Shown here: one piece after another, positions 59,861 through 64,000 of the stretch
How the letters are laid out: the number at the start of each line of letters is the position of its first letter
Numbering within the stretch: the stretch's first letter is position 1
Assembly: GCF_000744785.1 (NCBI RefSeq)
Contig: NZ_JQMO01000003.1
Coordinates: 4,960,001 to 5,024,000 of the forward strand
Origin: Kitasatospora azatica KCTC 9699
Lineage (GTDB): Bacteria > Actinomycetota > Actinomycetes > Streptomycetales > Streptomycetaceae
DNA length: 64,000 nucleotides
Direction: 5' to 3'
Position numbers and translations under genes: made by a program
The notes under the pieces: model-generated
Seen by the model: the letters and a program-made list of their open reading frames with translations, nothing else
The model's database searches: none
Told to the model about the DNA's origin: nothing

Positions 59861-61618
59861 TCAGCTCCCCGCCAGCGTGAACGCCGCGTTCACCAGCGCC
59901 ACATGACTGAACGCCTGCGGAGTGTTCCCGAGCTGACGATCCGTCAGCGGATCCCACTCCTCCGACAGCAGTCCCAGGTCGTTCCCCAGTCGCACCGTCC
60001 GGTCGAACAGCTCGTGCGCCTGGTCGCGCTCGCCGATCGTGGCCAGCGCGTCCGCCAGCCAGAACGAGCAGGCCACGAAGGCGCCTTCGGTGCCGGCCAA
60101 CCCGTCCTGCCGGTACCGGCGGACGAACCCGCCGTGGTCCAGCCGGTCCCGCACCGCCGCGACCGTGCGCCGCGCCCGGGGGTCGTCCGGTGGCAGGAAT
60201 CCGGTCTTCACCACGAACAGCGTGGCCGCGTCCAACTCCCGCCCGCCGTAGTGCTGGACGAAGACGCCGAGCCGCTCGTCGTAGCCGTGCTCGCAGACGT
60301 CGGCGTGCACGGTCTCGCGCAGTGCCCGCCAGCGGTCGAGCGGCGCGGGCAGGCCGGTGGCCTCGGCCAGTTTGACGGCGCGGTCGGCGGCCACCCAGGT
60401 CATCACCTTGGAGTGGACGAAGTGCCGGCGGCGGCCGCGTACTTCCCACAGACCCTCGTCCGGTTCGCGCCAGTGGGTCTCCAGGTAGGCCATCAGCGAG
60501 CGCAGCAGCCCCCAGACCTGGCGCTCCATCGGGACCCCGGCCGCGAAGGCCAGGTGCAGGGTGTCCACCACCTCGCCGTAGACGTCGAGTTGGAGTTGGC
60601 CGACGGCCGCGTTGCCGAACCGTACCGGCGCCGAGTCGGCGTAGCCGGGCAGCCAGGCCGCCTCGGTCTCCGGCAGTCCGCGTTCGCCGGCGACGCCGTA
60701 GACCGCCTGCAGGTCCCCGGGGTCGCCGGCGATGGCCCGGAGCAGCCAGCGCCGCCAGGCCGCCGCCTCCTCCCGGAATCCGCCGCGCAGCAGCGCCGAC
60801 AGGGTCATGCTGGAGTCGCGCAGCCAGCAGTAGCGGTAGTCCCAGTTGCGTTCGCCGCCCAGCACCTCGGGGAGCGCGGCGGTGGGCGCGGCGACGATCC
60901 CGCCGGTGGGCGCGTAAGCCAGTGCCTTCAGGGTGATCAGCGAGCGCAGTACCGCGTCCTGCCAGGGCCCCTGGTAGCGGCAGCCGTCGGCCCAGTGCTG
61001 CCAGCGCTCGGTGGTCTCGCGCAACTCGCGGGCGGGGTCGACCCGGTGGGCGCCGGGTCGGTGCGAGGGCTGCCAGGTGAGGACGAACGGGATGCTGTCG
61101 CCGGCGCGGACGGTGAACTCCGAGCGGGTGGCGCCGTCCTGACCGTAGGTGTGCACCCCGTCGGGGACTCGCAGCCAGGCCGAGTCGGGTCCGGCGACCG
61201 CGACCCGGTGGTGGTCGGTGCGCCGCACCCAGGGCACGATCCGCCCGTAGTTGAACCGCAGGCGAAGGTCCCCGGCCATCGGCACCTCTCCGGCCAGGCC
61301 GGTGACGATCCGGATCAGTTGCGGATTGCCCTCGCGCTGCGGCATGAAGTCGGTGACCTGCACCGTTCCGCCCGGTGCGGTCCAGCGGGATTCCAGCACC
61401 AGTGTGCCGTCCCGGTAGTTGCGGGAGACCTGGTAGCTTTCGGGGTCATTGGGAGCCAGTCGCCAATGGCCGTGTTGCTCCTCGCCGAGCAGTGCGGCGA
61501 AGCAGCTCGGCGAGTCGAAACGAGGCAGGCAGAGCCAGTCGACCGAGCCGTCCCGGGCCACCAGGGCGGCGGTCTGCAGGTCCCCGATCAGGGCGTAGTC
61601 CTCGATCCGTCCCGCCAT
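59861..61618 (-). CDS. glycoside hydrolase family 15 protein (glucoamylase/trehalase type)
   Basis: 585 residues from ATG 61618. N-terminal beta-sandwich (IEDYALIGDLQTAALVARDG, WLCLPRFDSPSCFAALLG) and a C-terminal (alpha/alpha)6 barrel with RNWDYRYCWLRDSSMTLSAL, ELDAATLFVVKTGFL and GTEGAFVACSFWLADALA. No signal peptide, so it acts inside the cell. Actinobacterial enzymes of this type hydrolyse trehalose or maltose-like sugars; substrate not predictable. Confidence 0.9.
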   Translation of the reverse strand: MAGRIEDYALIGDLQTAALVARDGSVDWLCLPRFDSPSCFAALLGEEQHGHWRLAPNDPESYQVSRNYRDGTLVLESRWTAPGGTVQVTDFMPQREGNPQLIRIVTGLAGEVPMAGDLRLRFNYGRIVPWVRRTDHHRVAVAGPDSAWLRVPDGVHTYGQDGATRSEFTVRAGDSIPFVLTWQPSHRPGAHRVDPARELRETTERWQHWADGCRYQGPWQDAVLRSLITLKALAYAPTGGIVAAPTAALPEVLGGERNWDYRYCWLRDSSMTLSALLRGGFREEAAAWRRWLLRAIAGDPGDLQAVYGVAGERGLPETEAAWLPGYADSAPVRFGNAAVGQLQLDVYGEVVDTLHLAFAAGVPMERQVWGLLRSLMAYLETHWREPDEGLWEVRGRRRHFVHSKVMTWVAADRAVKLAEATGLPAPLDRWRALRETVHADVCEHGYDERLGVFVQHYGGRELDAATLFVVKTGFLPPDDPRARRTVAAVRDRLDHGGFVRRYRQDGLAGTEGAFVACSFWLADALATIGERDQAHELFDRTVRLGNDLGLLSEEWDPLTDRQLGNTPQAFSHVALVNAAFTLAGS

Positions 61619-61752
61619 GCGGCCATTGTCCGCTGCACTGGGAGAGTCGGCAGGCCCACCAGGCGGCCGCGCCGCCGCCGCTTGCGGTGAGCACGCGTCC
61701 GTAGGATGATCTTTGTGCCTCTTGTCTATTTCTGTGTCGGAAGGGGTCCCTG

Positions 61753-62559
61753 ATGCGGCGACCGTCGTGGGTGCCCGCGGGTATGGATCTTGACCGGCCG
61801 GCAGCGGCCCGCGTGTACGACTACTACTTGGGTGGTTCCCACAATTTCGCGGCCGACCGCGAGATGGCGCGCAAGGCCATCGAGATGTGGCCGGACCTCC
61901 CGCTGATCATGCGGGCCAACCGCGCCTTCCTGCGCAGGTCGGTCACGTTCCTGGCCGAGCAGGGCTTCACCCGCTTCCTGGACATCGGCTCCGGCATACC
62001 GACCTTCGGCGCGGTGCACGAGGTGGCCCGGCAGATCCAGCCGGACAGCCGGGTGGTCTACGTCGACAAGGACCCGGTCGCGGTCGCGCACAGCCGGCTG
62101 CTGCTGCAGGACGACAAGCTCAGCGCCGTGGTCGACGCCGACCTCACCAACCCCGAGGACCTGCTCTCCCGCCCCGAAGTGGTCGAGCTGCTGGCGCCCG
62201 GCGAGCCGGTGGCGCTGCTGCTGGTCGCGGTGCTGCACTTCGTCACCGACGAGCAGGACCCGGAGGGCATCCTGGCCACGCTGCGTGACGCACTGCCGAG
62301 CGGCAGCGCGCTGGCGATCTGCCACGCCTCGCTGGAGGGCCGCCCGGACCAGGCCGAGACCCACCAGGCGCTGTACAACCGGACACCCACCCCGATGACC
62401 ATGCGCGCGGCCGACCGGATCAACCGCTTCTTCGACGGCTTCGAGCTGGTCGAGCCCGGCGTGGTCTACCTGCCGCAGTGGCGCCCGGACGAGCCCGCCG
62501 CGGTCGGTGAACACCCCGAGCGGATGGTCGGCCTGGTCGGCGTGGGGCTCTTGCCGTGA
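61753..62559 (+). CDS. DUF574-type SAM-dependent methyltransferase
   Basis: 268 residues from ATG 61753. N-terminal PAAARVYDYYLGGSHNFAAD and FTRFLDIGSGIPTFGAVHEV with VVYVDKDPVAVAHSRLLL are the hallmarks of the actinobacterial DUF574/methyltransf_19 family. Function unknown. A TAGGAT at 61702-61707 is a candidate -10. Overlaps the GGDEF gene by 4 nt (GTGA). Confidence 0.88.
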   Translation: MRRPSWVPAGMDLDRPAAARVYDYYLGGSHNFAADREMARKAIEMWPDLPLIMRANRAFLRRSVTFLAEQGFTRFLDIGSGIPTFGAVHEVARQIQPDSRVVYVDKDPVAVAHSRLLLQDDKLSAVVDADLTNPEDLLSRPEVVELLAPGEPVALLLVAVLHFVTDEQDPEGILATLRDALPSGSALAICHASLEGRPDQAETHQALYNRTPTPMTMRAADRINRFFDGFELVEPGVVYLPQWRPDEPAAVGEHPERMVGLVGVGLLP

Positions 62560-63884
62560 CCAGACCCCAGCCGGCAGGCGACCGCACGCTGACTCCCACC
62601 GCCGGGCAGCGCTTCCCCGACCCGGCGCAGTGGGGGCAGCTGCTGCGCAGCAGCCAGGGGGCCGCGATGCACCCCGACGCGCTGCACCGGCTGGTCAGCC
62701 GCACCGCCGAGCTGCTGCACCAGGCCCAGGCCGAGGCGCTGCTGGACACCGGCTCGGCCGCCGAGGCCGGCGCGCTGCTGGTCGAGGCGCACTTCACCGA
62801 CCCGGACCTGCTGGCCCGGGCGATCGGCCTGCTGCAGGCCGGCGGCGCCGGGCAGCCGCACAGCGCCGAGCTGGCCGGGGCGTTCGCGGCCGGCTGGGCC
62901 GAGGCGCTGCGCGAGCGCACCCTGCAGGAGCAGGAGGCGATACGGCTGGCCGCGGACACCGCCCGCCGGGAGGCCGAGCGCGCGCTGCGCGAGTCCGAGG
63001 CCCGGTTCCGCGCACTCTTCGAGAGCGCCGCGATCGGCATCGGCATCGGCGACGTCGAGGGCAACATCCTGGCCGTCAACAAGGCGTTGCAGGAGATCTT
63101 CGGCGCCCGCCCGGAGGACATGCAGGGCCGCCGGGTCAACGACCTGGTGCACCCCGAGGACAGCCCGGGCGTCTGGGAGGCGTACGAGGAGCTGGTCAGC
63201 GGCAAGCGCGAGCACTTCTCCTTCGACAAGCCGTACTACCGCCAGGACGGCGAGGTGGTCTGGACCCACCTGACCTGCTCGCTGATCCGCGACGACGACG
63301 GCACCCCGGTCTACCAGGTGGCGATGCTGGAGGACATCACCGACCGTTACCGGCTGCAGGAGCGGCTGCGCCACCAGGCCACCCACGACCCGCTGACCGG
63401 CCTGCCCAACCGCTCGGCCTTCTTCGAGCGGCTGGAGGCGGTCTTCGACGCGCCCGAGCCGGGAGCCAGGTTCGGGCTGTGCTACGTGGACCTGGACGGC
63501 TTCAAGGTGGTCAACGACAGCCTGGGCCACGAGATGGGCGACCAGCTGCTGGCCGCCGTCGCACTGCGGCTGGAGTCCGCGCTGCGCCCGCTGGGGCACC
63601 TGGTGGCGCGCCTGGGCGGCGACGAGTTCGTGGTGCTGCTGGAGGACTGCCGGGGCGAGCAGGAGGCGGTGGCGGCGGCCAAGACGGTGCTGGCGGCGCT
63701 CGCCAAGCCGGTGCCGATCGACGGGCACCGCCTCGCGATCGGCGCCAGCGTCGGGGTGCTGGAGCGGCCGGTCGCGGCGACCACGCCGATGGCCGCCGTG
63801 CGGGCCGCCGACCTGACCCTGTACCGGGCCAAGGAGGAGGGCCGCGGCCGCTCTTCGACCCGCAGCGCAACGCCCGCGCGGTGA
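62556..63884 (+). CDS. PAS-GGDEF protein, reading frame broken before the EAL domain
   Basis: 442 residues from GTG. An N-terminal helical region is followed by a PAS domain (EARFRALFESAAIGIGIGDV to VYQVAMLEDITDRYRLQERL) and a GGDEF diguanylate cyclase domain (HDPLTGLPNRSAFFERLEAV, YVDLDGFKVVNDSLGH, ARLGGDEFVVLLEDC). The active site GGDEF is intact. After EGRGR the frame runs into 12 unrelated residues and a stop, while the EAL sequence continues in another frame. Confidence 0.85.
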   Translation: MTRPQPAGDRTLTPTAGQRFPDPAQWGQLLRSSQGAAMHPDALHRLVSRTAELLHQAQAEALLDTGSAAEAGALLVEAHFTDPDLLARAIGLLQAGGAGQPHSAELAGAFAAGWAEALRERTLQEQEAIRLAADTARREAERALRESEARFRALFESAAIGIGIGDVEGNILAVNKALQEIFGARPEDMQGRRVNDLVHPEDSPGVWEAYEELVSGKREHFSFDKPYYRQDGEVVWTHLTCSLIRDDDGTPVYQVAMLEDITDRYRLQERLRHQATHDPLTGLPNRSAFFERLEAVFDAPEPGARFGLCYVDLDGFKVVNDSLGHEMGDQLLAAVALRLESALRPLGHLVARLGGDEFVVLLEDCRGEQEAVAAAKTVLAALAKPVPIDGHRLAIGASVGVLERPVAATTPMAAVRAADLTLYRAKEEGRGRSSTRSATPAR

Positions 63885-64000
63885 GCCGCTACGCGGTCTC
63901 GGTGCGGATGCCGGTGGCGCTCGATCGCGGTGAGTTCTTCATCGACTACCAGCCGCTGTGCAACCTGGTCGACGGCCGGCTCTCGGCGGTGGAGGCGCTG
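63851..64000 (+). pseudogene. EAL-domain N-terminus in a shifted frame, runs off the window
   Basis: From 63851 the frame LFDPQRNARAVSRYAVSVRM to ALDRGEFFIDYQPLCNLVDG, then RLSAVEAL, is the linker and start of an EAL phosphodiesterase domain, as in GGDEF-EAL proteins. It is offset from the GGDEF frame by one missing or two extra bases near 63848-63851. True frameshift, or a sequencing error in a GC run. Confidence 0.75.

Overview
The window is very GC-rich, gene-dense DNA with G/C-dominated third codon positions, many GTG starts, 4-nt stop/start overlaps and actinobacterial families (DUF4232 lipoprotein, DUF6230/DUF6114 pair, DUF574-type methyltransferase, fused CobIJ). This points to a chromosome of the family Streptomycetaceae (Streptomyces, Kitasatospora or Streptacidiphilus); I cannot name the species.

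Left flank (1-2180): the end of a membrane protein, then a DsbA-like thiol oxidoreductase overlapping a VKOR-family quinone reductase, an oxidative protein-folding pair.

Integrated element (about 2153-24279, 22.1 kb): an actinomycete integrative and conjugative element (AICE) inserted in the last codons of the VKOR gene. An 18-bp direct repeat (2153-2170 and 24262-24279) marks the ends. Next to attL lie integrase and Xis. A replication block follows (ATPase with an ori-like inverted repeat and iterons in its 3' end, prim-pol, SSB, a family A DNA polymerase). Then come accessory genes (cytosine methyltransferase, HExxH protein, small unknowns), an FtsK/TraB-like translocase with a clt-like repeat downstream, Spd-like membrane proteins, and a regulatory end (double-palindrome operator, XRE-TPR regulator, GntR-Nudix fusion). 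Two less GC-rich cargo modules look like defence genes: a PIN-like nuclease gene on the opposite strand inside the element, and a two-gene DUF4365 nuclease-like module beside attR. The methyltransferase gene carries a second open frame whose product matches the gene downstream.

Right flank: lipoprotein; EamA transporter and MarR regulator facing each other across two operator boxes; secreted-repeat lipoprotein; ECF sigma/anti-sigma pair; methyltransferase; cobalamin riboswitch with a nickel/cobalt transporter; cobN behind a second cobalamin riboswitch on the opposite strand. After small secreted proteins, a methyltransferase and an SDR, a cobalamin block follows in several transcription units: cobG-cobH-cobIJ, a PucR-type regulator, an SDR, cobK, cbiD, cobM and cbiET/cobL. 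An EamA transporter with a putative leaderless leader peptide comes next.

From 50 kb: MarR regulator, CoA-disulfide-reductase-like flavoenzyme, a group of exported/membrane proteins with a TetR regulator and DUF6230/DUF6114 genes, an amidohydrolase, glmS, a GH15 glucoamylase-type enzyme, and a methyltransferase overlapping a PAS-GGDEF protein whose EAL continuation is in another frame at the window edge. No rRNA, tRNA or CRISPR array was recognised.
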